A DNA stretch of 64,000 bases, taken from the NCBI RefSeq assembly GCF_000981385.1, contig NZ_LATZ01000005.1, positions 166,823-230,822 on the forward strand. The letters are read 5' to 3'. The stretch comes from Bacillus sp. SA1-12 (GTDB lineage Bacteria; Bacillota; Bacilli; Bacillales; Bacillaceae). Below the pieces are notes generated by a model, which saw nothing but the letters and a program-made list of their open reading frames with translations, had not been told where the DNA came from and did no database searches. Both the position numbers and the translations under genes were made by a program. Of the stretch, positions 1-8,645 are shown in pieces (within the stretch, counting starts at the first letter, position 1; every line of letters starts with the position of its first letter).

Positions 1-432
1 GCTCATGCTGCCATTTAAGACATTAAAAAATTGAGGAAGCTCATCAATAGAGGTTTTCCTAATGATTTTTCCGACCTTTGTAATCCTAGGGTCATCTTTC
101 ATCTTAAACATGGCGCCATCTACCTCATTTTGTGCCAAAAGCTTCTCTAACCGTGCTTCTGCATCATGCACCATTGAGCGGAACTTATACATTTTAAATT
201 CCTTCCCGTTATGGCCTACTCTAGCTTGGGAAAACAGGATTTTCCCTTTTGGATCTTCCAGCTTGATTAAGAGTCCAACGATCAAAAAAAGCGGCAGGCA
301 GATGATAATCCCTATAAGAGAACCGACGATATCAATCAATCTCTTCCATCTTTCATAGGATTGAGTGCTGGCTAATTTACTTTTAATAGATGGATCGATA
401 TATGAAATAGCTGTTGCTGAAGACTCCCTCAT
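1..432 (-). CDS. Priming sugar transferase, partial (N-terminal 144 codons)
   Basis: N-terminal part of a bacterial sugar transferase (undecaprenyl-phosphate glycosyl-1-phosphate transferase family), the membrane enzyme that loads the first sugar onto undecaprenyl phosphate. A hydrophobic segment lies at about residues 35-57. It is followed by the family signatures KFRSM, DDPRITKVGKIIRKTSIDELPQ (positions roughly 90-130, given in part) and FNVLNGSMS. The ATG at 432 follows a GGTGGAG ribosome-binding site, and the gene runs off the left edge of the window. It is the last visible gene of the left-hand EPS head module, 17 bp after galU. A complete paralogue lies at 26820-27503. The sugar transferred cannot be told from sequence. 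Confidence 0.93.
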   Translation of the reverse strand, partial: MRESSATAISYIDPSIKSKLASTQSYERWKRLIDIVGSLIGIIICLPLFLIVGLLIKLEDPKGKILFSQARVGHNGKEFKMYKFRSMVHDAEARLEKLLAQNEVDGAMFKMKDDPRITKVGKIIRKTSIDELPQFFNVLNGSMS

Positions 433-449
433 TTTTTCTCCACCTCTAC

Positions 450-1343
450 TTAAACTTCTTGCTTGCGGAATTTGCTTTCTTCCAGAAGCTTTTCCATGAA
501 TGTGAAGATCTCTTCACCCAGCTCATCGTTATTCAAGGCAAATTCAATCGTCGTCTTCACAAATCCCATCTTCTCGCCTACGTCATAGCGAATTCCTTCA
601 AAATCAAAGGCATACACATCTTGCATTTTATTTAATTCTTGAATCGCATCTGTCAATTGGACTTCCCCGCCGGCACCTAATTCTTGCTTCTCTAAAAAGC
701 TGAAAATGTCAGGAGTCAGGATATAGCGTCCCATGATCGCAAGGTTTGATGGCGCTGTTCCAGGAGCAGGCTTTTCAATAAAGTTATTAACTTGATAACG
801 TCTTCCTTCAATGGTTTTTGGATCAACAATCCCATAGCGGTGGGTTTGGTTATCTTCTACTGTTTGAACGCCAATCACAGAAGAGCCCGTGTTCTCATAC
901 TCGTCCATTAATTGCTTCAAGCATGGCGTGTCACTCACAACAATATCGTCGCCAAGTAAAACAGCAAATGGTTCATTGCCAATAAATTGTCTTGCACACA
1001 ATACCGCATGGCCTAAACCTTTTGGTTCTTTTTGACGGATATAGTGAATGTTTGCTAGATTACTGGAATGTCTTACTTTCTCAAGTAAGTCTGTTTTGCC
1101 TTTTTCAGATAAGTTTCTTTCAAGCTCCGGCGCCACATCAAAATGATCTTCAATGGCACGTTTTCCCTTACCCGTTACGATGATAATATCCTCAATCCCT
1201 GCAGCGATCGCTTCTTCTACGATGTATTGAATCGTTGGCTTATCTAGAATCGGAAGCATTTCCTTTGGCATTGCTTTTGTCGCTGGTAAAAATCGAGTTC
1301 CTAATCCTGCAGCTGGAATAATGGCTTTTCTCACTTTTGTCAT
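450..1343 (-). CDS. galU: UTP--glucose-1-phosphate uridylyltransferase (copy 1)
   Basis: Makes UDP-glucose from glucose-1-phosphate and UTP in the cytoplasm, feeding the UDP-glucose dehydrogenase encoded just upstream. The N-terminal nucleotide-binding motif [19 protein letters not shown] is complete, and later motifs include [15 protein letters not shown] and GRYILTP. The length of 297 aa is normal for GalU/GtaB. The ATG at 1343 is preferred because AGGAGG lies 8 nt before it; the frame is open to a TTG two codons earlier. It is in the operon ywqC-ywqD-ywqE-ugd-galU-sugar transferase. A very similar second copy is at 27522-28403. Confidence 0.97.
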   Translation of the reverse strand: MTKVRKAIIPAAGLGTRFLPATKAMPKEMLPILDKPTIQYIVEEAIAAGIEDIIIVTGKGKRAIEDHFDVAPELERNLSEKGKTDLLEKVRHSSNLANIHYIRQKEPKGLGHAVLCARQFIGNEPFAVLLGDDIVVSDTPCLKQLMDEYENTGSSVIGVQTVEDNQTHRYGIVDPKTIEGRRYQVNNFIEKPAPGTAPSNLAIMGRYILTPDIFSFLEKQELGAGGEVQLTDAIQELNKMQDVYAFDFEGIRYDVGEKMGFVKTTIEFALNNDELGEEIFTFMEKLLEESKFRKQEV

Positions 1344-1359
1344 GTTCAATTCCTCCTAT

Positions 1360-2688
1360 TTATTCAACACTTAGTAGATTTAAAGAGTTAATAGACGGTC
1401 TACCCATTGAGTAATATTCAACTTCATAGTCTTTGATTATCGAAAGGTCATAGCAATTACGACCGTCAAAAATAACAGGAGTTTTCATCAATTCCTTAAA
1501 TACTCCAATATCAAGGTCCTTGATTTCATTCCATTCCGTTAAGATTAATGCCGCGTCAGCGCCTTGGAGGGCTTCGAGCGCACTAGAAACATAGATGATA
1601 TTCGGATCTAATACATTTTTGGCATTATCCATTGCAACAGGATCATACGCAACGACGTTTGCTCCTTTTACAAGCAGCTCTTTTGTGATGACGATGGATG
1701 GCGCTTCTCTCATGTCATCTGTGTTAGGCTTAAAGGCTAATCCTAATACAGCAATTTTCTTTCCTTCTAAATGATCGAAGCGATCTTTCAGCTTTTCAAA
1801 GAGAATTTCCTGCTGCCTTTGGTTAACACGAATGACTCCCTTTAATAACTCAAAGTCATATTCAACATTGCCGGCAATTTGAACAAGTGCTTTTGTATCT
1901 TTAGGGAAGCAGGATCCTCCATAACCTATCCCGGCATTTAGGAATTGAGAGCCAATTCGTCCATCCTGTCCCATTCCATTGGCAACATCCTCAACATTTG
2001 CTCCCAGCTTTTCGCATATATTCGAAATTTCATTGATAAAACTAATCTTTGTCGCAAGAAACGCATTGGCTGCATATTTAATCATCTCAGCACTGCGGAT
2101 ATCTGTTTTCATGATCGGAATACCAAATGGTTTATTTATTTCCTCGATGATCGTTGCAGCTGCTTCATTTTCAGCGCCAACAACAATTCTGTCCCCATTA
2201 AAAGAATCGTAGATAGCAGATCCTTCCCGTAAAAACTCTGGGTTTGATACGACATCTACTTTTACCGGATGAACAAGATGCTGTTCAATCACTGATTTGA
2301 TCCAATCATTTGTTCCAACAGGTACGGTGCTTTTCGTGACGACAACGACATCTTTTTGCACATGTGCAGCAATATCCTTTGCTACCTGTTCAACATATGT
2401 AAGATTAGCTGAACCATCCGCTTTTTCCGGAGTACCTACCGCAATGTAGATTACATCTGCCTCATGAAAGCCTTCATCATGATTGGTTGTAAAAAATAGG
2501 CGTTGTTCTTGAATATTTTTTTTCATCAATTCATCAAGACCTGGTTCATAAATGGGAGAGATCCCTTCACGCATCTTATTTACTTTGACCTGGTCAATAT
2601 CGATACATGTTACTTGATGACCTATCTCAGATAAACAAGTACCAGTCACTAAACCAACATAACCAGTTCCAACTACGGCAATTTTCAT
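1360..2688 (-). CDS. ugd: UDP-glucose 6-dehydrogenase (copy 1)
   Basis: Oxidises UDP-glucose to UDP-glucuronate with two NAD+ (TuaD/YwqF type). The Rossmann motif GTGYVG is at residues 7-12. The central linker contains KYAANAFLATKISFINE, and the catalytic cysteine is in GYGGSCFPKDTKAL. The UDP-binding C-terminal domain has GLAFKPNTDDMREAPS. At 442 aa it is full length for this family. The start is ATG at 2688 after AAAAAGGTGA. It lies 10 bp upstream of galU, so substrate supply and oxidation are coupled. An almost identical gene order and protein occur at 28422-29750. Acidic EPS/capsule synthesis is the likely use. Confidence 0.97.
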   Translation of the reverse strand: MKIAVVGTGYVGLVTGTCLSEIGHQVTCIDIDQVKVNKMREGISPIYEPGLDELMKKNIQEQRLFFTTNHDEGFHEADVIYIAVGTPEKADGSANLTYVEQVAKDIAAHVQKDVVVVTKSTVPVGTNDWIKSVIEQHLVHPVKVDVVSNPEFLREGSAIYDSFNGDRIVVGAENEAAATIIEEINKPFGIPIMKTDIRSAEMIKYAANAFLATKISFINEISNICEKLGANVEDVANGMGQDGRIGSQFLNAGIGYGGSCFPKDTKALVQIAGNVEYDFELLKGVIRVNQRQQEILFEKLKDRFDHLEGKKIAVLGLAFKPNTDDMREAPSIVITKELLVKGANVVAYDPVAMDNAKNVLDPNIIYVSSALEALQGADAALILTEWNEIKDLDIGVFKELMKTPVIFDGRNCYDLSIIKDYEVEYYSMGRPSINSLNLLSVE

Positions 2689-2930
2689 ATTCGTTCACCT
2701 TTTTCTAAAGTTTTAAATGTATTAGGTTAAAAATTGCTTTTACAAATTCAACAAAAGGAAATAGATACAAGAGTGCTTACCCATTCAGGATTTTCAACCA
2801 AAGATTGATTCATTCTCACTGTTCACCCTAAACAATTCAGAATATTCAGACATAATTCGACATGAACCTGCTAATTTTCACGGGATAATCGCGGTAGCAG
2901 GAAATCAAGATCCATCTAGCAGCCATTTTA
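2689..2930 (-). promoter_or_regulatory. ywqE-ugd spacer with conserved-position hairpin (copy 1)
   Basis: This 242-bp non-coding gap is unusually long for an otherwise tightly packed operon. A hairpin with arms CCTGCTA (2867-2873) and TAGCAGG (2895-2901) sits directly after the ywqE stop. The second operon copy has a gap of the same size and a hairpin in the same position but with different arm sequence, which argues for conserved structure. The position, after the Wzz/kinase/phosphatase genes and before sugar genes, resembles that of the EAR/epsC RNA in the Bacillus subtilis eps operon. That comparison is inference; no EAR sequence match is claimed. Confidence 0.4.
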
Positions 2931-3695
2931 TTAGAAAAGCCCTAAAAATTTCTTCTGCCTGATCTTACTTGGTTCTTGTCTGTACACTACCTGCCCTTGT
3001 GTAAGGAGTTCCGCATTTTCTTGAAAGTAGTAAACAGCTTGTATGCCAAATTCCTTTTCAATTTCTGAGATCGATTCCAGAACCTTAAAGCTTCTGGTTG
3101 AAACATTATGGGCATCAGAGGAAATAAAGTGTGTCAAATTCGCCTCGATCAATTTCATTGAAAACTTTTGAATTTTCTTTCCGAAATGCCCGGTAATACT
3201 CCCAGCCGTCACCTGTGTCAGCGCGCCTTTTTTTACTAGATTCAGCAAGAGATCAGGATTTTCCATCACTTCTGCATTTCTCTCAGGGTGAACAATAACT
3301 GGGGTCAGACCCTTCATCTGAAGATCAAACAAAAGCTTTTCCGTATACCTGGGAACATGCCCGGAAGGCAATTCAATAAATAAATAATTTGTTTGATTGA
3401 GAGGAAGAATTTCCCCCATTTCTAAATCCTCCAGAAGCTCACCATAAATGCGCGTCTCCTGGCCTGGTAAAACCTCTAAGGGAATATTTTCTTTTTGAAG
3501 GATTTGATTAAGCTCAACTACCCCTTTTAAAATATTCTGCTTTGTATTACGATACTTACCATTTTGATGATGGGGAGTCGCAATGATCTTGGTGATTCCT
3601 TCTTCGACTGCCAGTTTTGCCATATTAATGGCATCCTGGACAGAATGGGCTCCATCGTCCACACCAGGTAAAATATGACTGTGGATATCGATCAC
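2931..3695 (-). CDS. ywqE: Tyrosine-protein phosphatase, PHP domain, CpsB/CapC/YwqE family (copy 1)
   Basis: Manganese-dependent PHP-fold phosphatase that removes phosphate from the BY-kinase and its targets. Metal-ligand motifs are visible in order: DIHSHILPGVDDG at the N terminus, ATPHHQNGKY, LPGQETRIYGELL, HPERN and SSDAHN near the C terminus. The length of about 254 aa matches YwqE. The most likely start is GTG at 3695, 8 nt after GGAGG, giving the usual MIDIHSH N terminus; a TTG five codons earlier would overlap the ribosome-binding site. It follows ywqD by 54 bp in the same operon. Confidence 0.95.
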   Translation of the reverse strand: MIDIHSHILPGVDDGAHSVQDAINMAKLAVEEGITKIIATPHHQNGKYRNTKQNILKGVVELNQILQKENIPLEVLPGQETRIYGELLEDLEMGEILPLNQTNYLFIELPSGHVPRYTEKLLFDLQMKGLTPVIVHPERNAEVMENPDLLLNLVKKGALTQVTAGSITGHFGKKIQKFSMKLIEANLTHFISSDAHNVSTRSFKVLESISEIEKEFGIQAVYYFQENAELLTQGQVVYRQEPSKIRQKKFLGLF

Positions 3696-3749
3696 CTTAC
3701 TCACCTCCAAGGAAAATTCATTTCATTCTTTTCCCTATCCCATGCGGAG

Positions 3750-4451
3750 TTATTTTCCCCCGTAGTAATAATAATACTGACTATCCTGTGCCTTCTTGTT
3801 GTTTAAGACAACGCCAAGAATTTTTGCTTTCGCACTTTGAAGAAGTTCCTTTGCTTTCTTCGCAGAATCTACTTCTGTTTTTCCGGCACTCGTAACCAAT
3901 ACCACGCCATCTGTGACATTCGACAAGACTTGGGCATCAGTAACAGCTAATACAGGCGGTGAGTCCAGAATGATCACATCAAACTCCTGTTTAGCCTCCT
4001 CCAACATGGACTTCATTCCTTTTGAACCTAGAAGCTCGGAAGGATTTGGCGGAATTGGACCGCTTGTTAAGACAAACAAATTCTCTTGTGAAGTCGTTTG
4101 AATCGCTTCAACCAGCGTTTCTTGTTTTGTTAGGACATTTGATAGACCAATATAATTTTCTTTATTAAACGTGTAATGAACGGTTGGTTTACGAAGATCC
4201 GCATCAATCATTAACACCTTTTTCCCTTGCTGGGCAAAGACAACTGCTAGATTTGCTGTAGTTGTTGATTTCCCTTCCGCTGGTCCGGCAGAGGTGACAA
4301 TGATTGTTTTTAACTCCTCATCAACACTTGTAAATTGAATATTCGTACGAATGGTCCGAAATTGCTCCGCAATTGGTGATTTTGGATTTGAAAGAGAAAT
4401 TAAACTTCTGTTTTGGGATATAAATACTTTATTTTTGTCTTTACGAGCCAA
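3750..4451 (-). CDS. ywqD: Bacterial tyrosine kinase (BY-kinase), CpsD/CapB/YwqD family (copy 1)
   Basis: Cytoplasmic autophosphorylating tyrosine kinase that works with the YwqC membrane adaptor to control polysaccharide length and export. Walker A is SAGPAEGKSTTTANLA, Walker A' is LMIDADLRKP, and Walker B is VIILDSPPVLAVTDA. The C-terminal tyrosine cluster QYYYYYGGK is intact. About 233 aa is typical. The start is probably TTG at 4451, reading MARKDK, because GAGAGGTG is well spaced before it; GTG at 4460 is the alternative. The gene overlaps the end of ywqC by 11 bp, so the two are translationally coupled. Confidence 0.95.
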   Translation of the reverse strand: MARKDKNKVFISQNRSLISLSNPKSPIAEQFRTIRTNIQFTSVDEELKTIIVTSAGPAEGKSTTTANLAVVFAQQGKKVLMIDADLRKPTVHYTFNKENYIGLSNVLTKQETLVEAIQTTSQENLFVLTSGPIPPNPSELLGSKGMKSMLEEAKQEFDVIILDSPPVLAVTDAQVLSNVTDGVVLVTSAGKTEVDSAKKAKELLQSAKAKILGVVLNNKKAQDSQYYYYYGGK

Positions 4452-5187
4452 CTGACTCACCTCTCGTTCTGATTACAGTAGATTGGCTAACCTTTTCAGC
4501 TGATTCGCCATCCATATTAATCACCGTAACCGCACCTAATACTGGAAGGCCTAACTGATTTTCAATATCTTGCTCTGATTTAATCGTGTTATCTAAATAC
4601 TCAAGTAAAAATGCCAGTCCGACTCCTACCATGACGCCTACAACTAAAGCAATCGCCATGTTGAGAATTGGCTGAGGCTTGATTGGTGATACGTCTTCAC
4701 CAACTTGGGCTTGAGTTAAAATATTGACGTTATCAACGTTCATAATCTTTGTAATTTCCGTCTTAAAAATAGCTGCAATGGAATTTGCAATAGCTGCTGC
4801 TTGTTGCGGATCCTCATGCTCAACTGCAATATTGACAACCTGTGAATTTTCTTCACTTGAAACCGTCACGATTTCGTTTAGTTCATCAATAGTCATCGGT
4901 AACTTCTCTTGAGCAATGACTTTATCTAAAATAGCTGGACTCTTGATAATGACGTTATAAGTATTAATAAGTTGGAGATTCGTTTGAACCTCATTTGGAC
5001 TATACACTTGCTGATCGGTTTTTGCTTGATTGACTAGAAGCTGTGTTGATGACTCATAAACAGGCGTTAAAAGAAAATAACTAACAACACCGCTTGTTGA
5101 GGTAGCTATAGCTGCAATAATGAGAATGAGTGAGAGACGTTTCTTTAAAGTTAGAAACAGCTCCTTCAAGCTAATTGTTTCTTCCAT
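4441..5187 (-). CDS. ywqC: Wzz-type chain-length determinant / BY-kinase modulator, YwqC/CapA family (copy 1)
   Basis: Membrane polysaccharide co-polymerase that activates the tyrosine kinase YwqD. A first transmembrane segment lies at about residues 18-40 (LSLILIIAAIATSTSGVVSY). The external Wzz region follows, including NTYNVIIKSPAILDKV. The second transmembrane segment is MAIALVVGVMVGVGLAFLLE with the proline-rich lead KPQP. The short cytoplasmic tail contacts the kinase. The ATG at 5187 is chosen because GGAGGTTATC directly precedes it, although the frame stays open 18 codons upstream. First gene of the left-hand operon; 248 aa. Confidence 0.95.
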   Translation of the reverse strand: MEETISLKELFLTLKKRLSLILIIAAIATSTSGVVSYFLLTPVYESSTQLLVNQAKTDQQVYSPNEVQTNLQLINTYNVIIKSPAILDKVIAQEKLPMTIDELNEIVTVSSEENSQVVNIAVEHEDPQQAAAIANSIAAIFKTEITKIMNVDNVNILTQAQVGEDVSPIKPQPILNMAIALVVGVMVGVGLAFLLEYLDNTIKSEQDIENQLGLPVLGAVTVINMDGESAEKVSQSTVIRTRGESVGS

Positions 5188-6289
5188 GATAACCTCCATC
5201 ATTTTTGTCAATTTCGTTCTAGCAGTAGTAGCTAAATACAAAAATTGTCGAACTAATCTTACTATTGTTACAAAATGTGACGTAATTAGGAATGTTTCTC
5301 AATAGCTCCACCTTACGTGACTAATTCTACCATTTTTTTTTGCAATTTCTTTGGGTCATTAAGACCAATTTCATTGAACAGTAAATCTGGGGCTTGAATT
5401 GTAAAGGAATCAAAGGGAGGGACTAATTGCATAAAAGCATTCTTCCATTTCATGCTTTAGTACCCTATCAATTGTAAGCGTTGCCGTTTTATCGCTTGCA
5501 ATTTTGGGAAATAGCCGTAGATATGCGATATTTCCTGGCTTTTCTGGTATTTATTTTATATAAATAGCTATAGGAGTTTTCTATATGTAATTTCGTATTT
5601 TTCCTCTAAAAATCATCCAAGATTTGTTTATTGCTTTATTTATATATAGTCTAATGGTGATAATTCAATTTAATTTTTGTAGTACAAAGGGTTCGATTTT
5701 TTTAGGTTTTATGTACTAAAGATTTAGGATTTTTTACAAATTTTGTAATATTACATTTTAGTAAAAGACGGTAAAGAATCTGATTATTTTTACAATTCGG
5801 ATTGGAAATGTAGTTTTAAGTGTTCTTTTGTTTTATTTTGTGTTTTTATTATTTGTATGGATGGTATTGGGATGGGTAGAAGTGTTTAGGGTGTGGGGTG
5901 TGGCTATGTAGCTAGGGAGATTTGGTAACCAATGAATGTTTATTAAATATATCTTTTTTTATGGAAAACATGCTGAAACTGGAATTATTATAATTGAATT
6001 AAATTATTTTTTAATTCTTAGGGATTTAATTATCTTTGAGAAATGGATAGAAGAGTCTTAACTATCAGATCTTTACTAAAGATGTCAGTGTGGATCTTGT
6101 CATCATTAAGTTGAAGTATTATAAAATATGAGGGAATGACAGATCTTCTAGTCATTATTATGTATTTGAGGTAGACTTAAGATTTATTATTTCTAAAAAT
6201 ATTATATTTTCAATATGTATAGTTACTATCCTTCATAGAGATTGGATTTTTCTCTTACATTTCTTAAATGATACTACTCTTTGTATGTA
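5188..6289. other. Intergenic promoter region of EPS operon 1
   Basis: About 1.1 kb of AT-rich DNA without a convincing gene. It contains a single Spo0A-box-like TTGTCGAA at 5245-5252. It also holds an imperfect inverted repeat ATTGTAAGCG (5471-5480) / CGCTTGCAAT (5493-5502), whose left arm fits the CcpA cre consensus at 14 of 15 positions (5472-5486). I could not place a confident -10/-35 pair. The stretch 5510-6289 shows nothing I can name. Confidence 0.45.
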
Positions 6290-6385
6290 TTAAAACAGCT
6301 TAGAAATACCGTATATAATTATAATCCATAAGATTAATGATACACCTACTCCCCATAATACACCCTTTATGAAATTACCTCTCAC
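6290..6385 (-). CDS. 31-residue single-span membrane peptide (family B)
   Basis: A GTG-started reading frame of 31 codons follows AGGAGG with 10-nt spacing. The N-terminal part reads VRGNFIKGVLWG, then a hydrophobic span with one Trp, and it ends in ISKLF. It shares the pattern G-N-x3-G-x2-W-G-x3-S-x2-L-W with the 33-residue peptide at 37024-37125, with matching spacing. That similarity, plus a proper ribosome-binding site, is the main evidence that this tiny gene is real. Function is unknown; it should sit in the cytoplasmic membrane. It stands alone between EPS operon 1 and a glycosyltransferase gene. Confidence 0.7.
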   Translation of the reverse strand: MRGNFIKGVLWGVGVSLILWIIIIYGISKLF

Positions 6386-7169
6386 GCTAATGATACCTCC
6401 TAAAAGGTTTGTTTTAAATTTAAGAACAAAGCAAAAATACAGATCAATAGACAGACTTTTGAACTAATTTACCATCCTTACCATATTCCGTTGCTACTCT
6501 ATTTTACCATGCTCTTAATCAGATAAAAAACCTAATAATTATATCTTCCTAATAAACTTTATATCCAAATGCCTGTTATCTTTTAAAATTAAATGATTTA
6601 ATAGGTGCATTGTACTTTCAAACTGCTAAGCTTATTATAAAAATAGATTGATTTTCTCATCCTACTATGGAATCTGCAAGAATACATTTTTAAATAGAAT
6701 ACTTCCATCTAAAAAGATGCAAAATCCTATAACTATTTATTAATTTGAACAATGATTTAGAATAATAAAAGGAAGTTAGGTATTTTAAAATATGCGTTAT
6801 AACAATTCAGGAGTATTGTATACGGGATGTTTCATTAAGATATTTAATAAAGATAAGGTGGATAACATATCTTAAATATATTCTTGTATATACTTGGTAC
6901 TTTTTATAGAAAGAAATAAACTAAAAAAGTCTATGAGGGAGTTTTGGACTTTGAAAAGAAAAGTAAATATAATTTTACATATCTTTATCAATTTTTCCTT
7001 TTTAAAGTATGTGGTACTCGACATTATTTTACGAAGGAGAAAAGGTGAAAAGATTTCTGCTGCCTTTTCTTCTTCGTACACTATTTGCCTGATTTCTTGA
7101 TTAGATATATTTATTTTAGGATCATCATCGTCCTTAGCATTTCTTAATATAAGCTGTAATCAATAAAAT
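6386..7169. other. AT-rich intergenic region
   Basis: Roughly 780 bp, strongly AT-rich. Two overlapping frames of about 68-69 codons on opposite strands near 6872-7100 have no ribosome-binding site and no recognisable motif, so they are treated as chance. The AGGAGG of the small peptide gene lies just inside the left edge. Nothing else can be supported. Confidence 0.5.
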
Positions 7170-8234
7170 TTAATGAATTAATCTTAAGATATCTTCAGCA
7201 ATTTCTTTAATAACATTACTTTGATTTTTTTGATATTTTGTATTTAGGAATTTATTATTATCATTCAATACTAAATCTTTAAAGTCACTTCCACTAATTG
7301 TCTTAGCAAGATTTTTTGCCTTTAAATAATCAATTGTATTCTGATCCTCTCTCATTCCTTCTCTTTCAATAATTAACAATGGCACATCTGCTGCGACAGC
7401 TTCACCTACTGTCCCCCACCCAGCCTTGGTTATAACTAAATCACAGGCAGCTATGTAGTTTTGGGTTTCTAAATAATCGTTTGGTATTTTTGAAACATTT
7501 GGATGCTCGATGTTTAAATTGGAAGAAATGATAAAATGAGTATTTGAACTTTTCCATATTGGTAGGTTTTGTAGTTCATTAAGCTCCATTTTCATACCTA
7601 GCCCTAAAAATACTATTCTTTTTTCCCATCCAATTTTTGAACGAATATGATTTATTTCCTTAATGTTTATTTCTCTAGAGTAAAAACCATAATTTTTAGT
7701 TGTTTTGTTTGTCCATTTCATTTCATTACTTCCTGCTAGAGCAAAGAAAAAATCCATTTTGTGATAGGAGGCTTTAAGAGGAGCAAGGATTTCTAAAGGT
7801 ACTAAATCTAAAAAAGCAGTATGCCAGGTGAAATTTGAAATACCTAATGAAGGTACTTCTATTTGTTCAGCCACTTCAAAAGCTAGTGGTGAGATATCAG
7901 AGATGATAAGATCTATTTTTTCTTTTTCTAACCTATTAATTTCTGAATTAATTAAATTTGGTAATGCCTCTAAATACCTTTCGACTTCTACTACTTGTTT
8001 ATTTTGATCAGGTTCAATCGATCCTTCTTTTAAAAAATATCCGATATCAGTGGATAATTCAAAAAAGGTGACATTTTTATGTGAAAGAGACTTTTTTAGA
8101 AAATCCAGTGCAAACTGGTTTACAACTTCAATTTCAACATAAGGGTTTTGCCTAAGTAATTCCCTAATAACGGCTATACTCCTTGCAGCATGGCCGTACC
8201 CATATTCTGAGATATAATAAACAATCTTTTTCAT
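7170..8234 (-). CDS. GT-B glycosyltransferase, MurG/PseG-like
   Basis: A 354-aa protein with a GT-B fold layout. The N-terminal motif ISEYGYGHAARSIAVIREL resembles the glycine-rich acceptor-side loop of nucleotide-sugar transferases and the N-terminal half of arabinokinase-like proteins. The C-terminal donor half contains DLVITKAGWGTVGEAVAADVP, the typical nucleotide-sugar binding motif of the MurG/GT28 class. It has no signal peptide or membrane span and is probably peripheral at the cytoplasmic membrane. It follows a remnant of manC by 42 bp, so it probably belonged to a manC-GT pair. Donor and acceptor are unknown. Confidence 0.8.
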   Translation of the reverse strand: MKKIVYYISEYGYGHAARSIAVIRELLRQNPYVEIEVVNQFALDFLKKSLSHKNVTFFELSTDIGYFLKEGSIEPDQNKQVVEVERYLEALPNLINSEINRLEKEKIDLIISDISPLAFEVAEQIEVPSLGISNFTWHTAFLDLVPLEILAPLKASYHKMDFFFALAGSNEMKWTNKTTKNYGFYSREINIKEINHIRSKIGWEKRIVFLGLGMKMELNELQNLPIWKSSNTHFIISSNLNIEHPNVSKIPNDYLETQNYIAACDLVITKAGWGTVGEAVAADVPLLIIEREGMREDQNTIDYLKAKNLAKTISGSDFKDLVLNDNNKFLNTKYQKNQSNVIKEIAEDILRLIH

Positions 8235-8275
8235 ATTTTCCTCACCTATGTAAAAGAGGAGAGCAATTGCTCCCC

Positions 8276-8371
8276 TTATAAAATTACTTTCGAATTCGTT
8301 TCTTTGAAATGGTTTAAGACTTCATCCCAAGTATAATACAAACGAGTAAAGTCTTCATCACTAATTCCTAT
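8276..8371 (-). pseudogene. Remnant of a second manC (C-terminal end only)
   Basis: Reading the minus strand gives about 30 residues, ISDEDFTRLYYTWDEVL then NHFKET and a terminal KVIL with a stop at 8276. This matches the C-terminal end of the intact ManC at 11546-12931 (DTDFVRLYTNWNEIL then a terminal QVIV). An in-frame stop lies just upstream, and no cupin or nucleotidyltransferase sequence is present. The fragment has clearly diverged from the intact gene, so it is not a fresh copy. It sits 42 bp before the glycosyltransferase gene, in the order manC then GT. Confidence 0.75.
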
Positions 8372-8645
8372 ACCGTTGTATATTTAAAAATGCTCTTATG
8401 CGGTCTGTAGCAAATTGTGTCCTCTCTATCCTTACTACTTCGAGAAGGATGGTTTTTATATTGCCCAGTTAACAAAAGGAAAAATCAATGTAACAACTCT
8501 CTCGGAAAAATATGGTCTAAACAAATATTTTAGCCCCATCAAACAAAGGAGGAGGTACGCTAAAGATGCCTCCTTACTATATAAATACTTAAATTACTCT
8601 CTTAATTCTGTTCAAAACACTAATCCTAGTTTACAAATTCGCCAT

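Noticed and set aside
6872..7100. Opposed frames of 69 and 68 codons.
   Set aside because: They mirror each other in AT-rich DNA, have no ribosome-binding sites and no recognisable motif.
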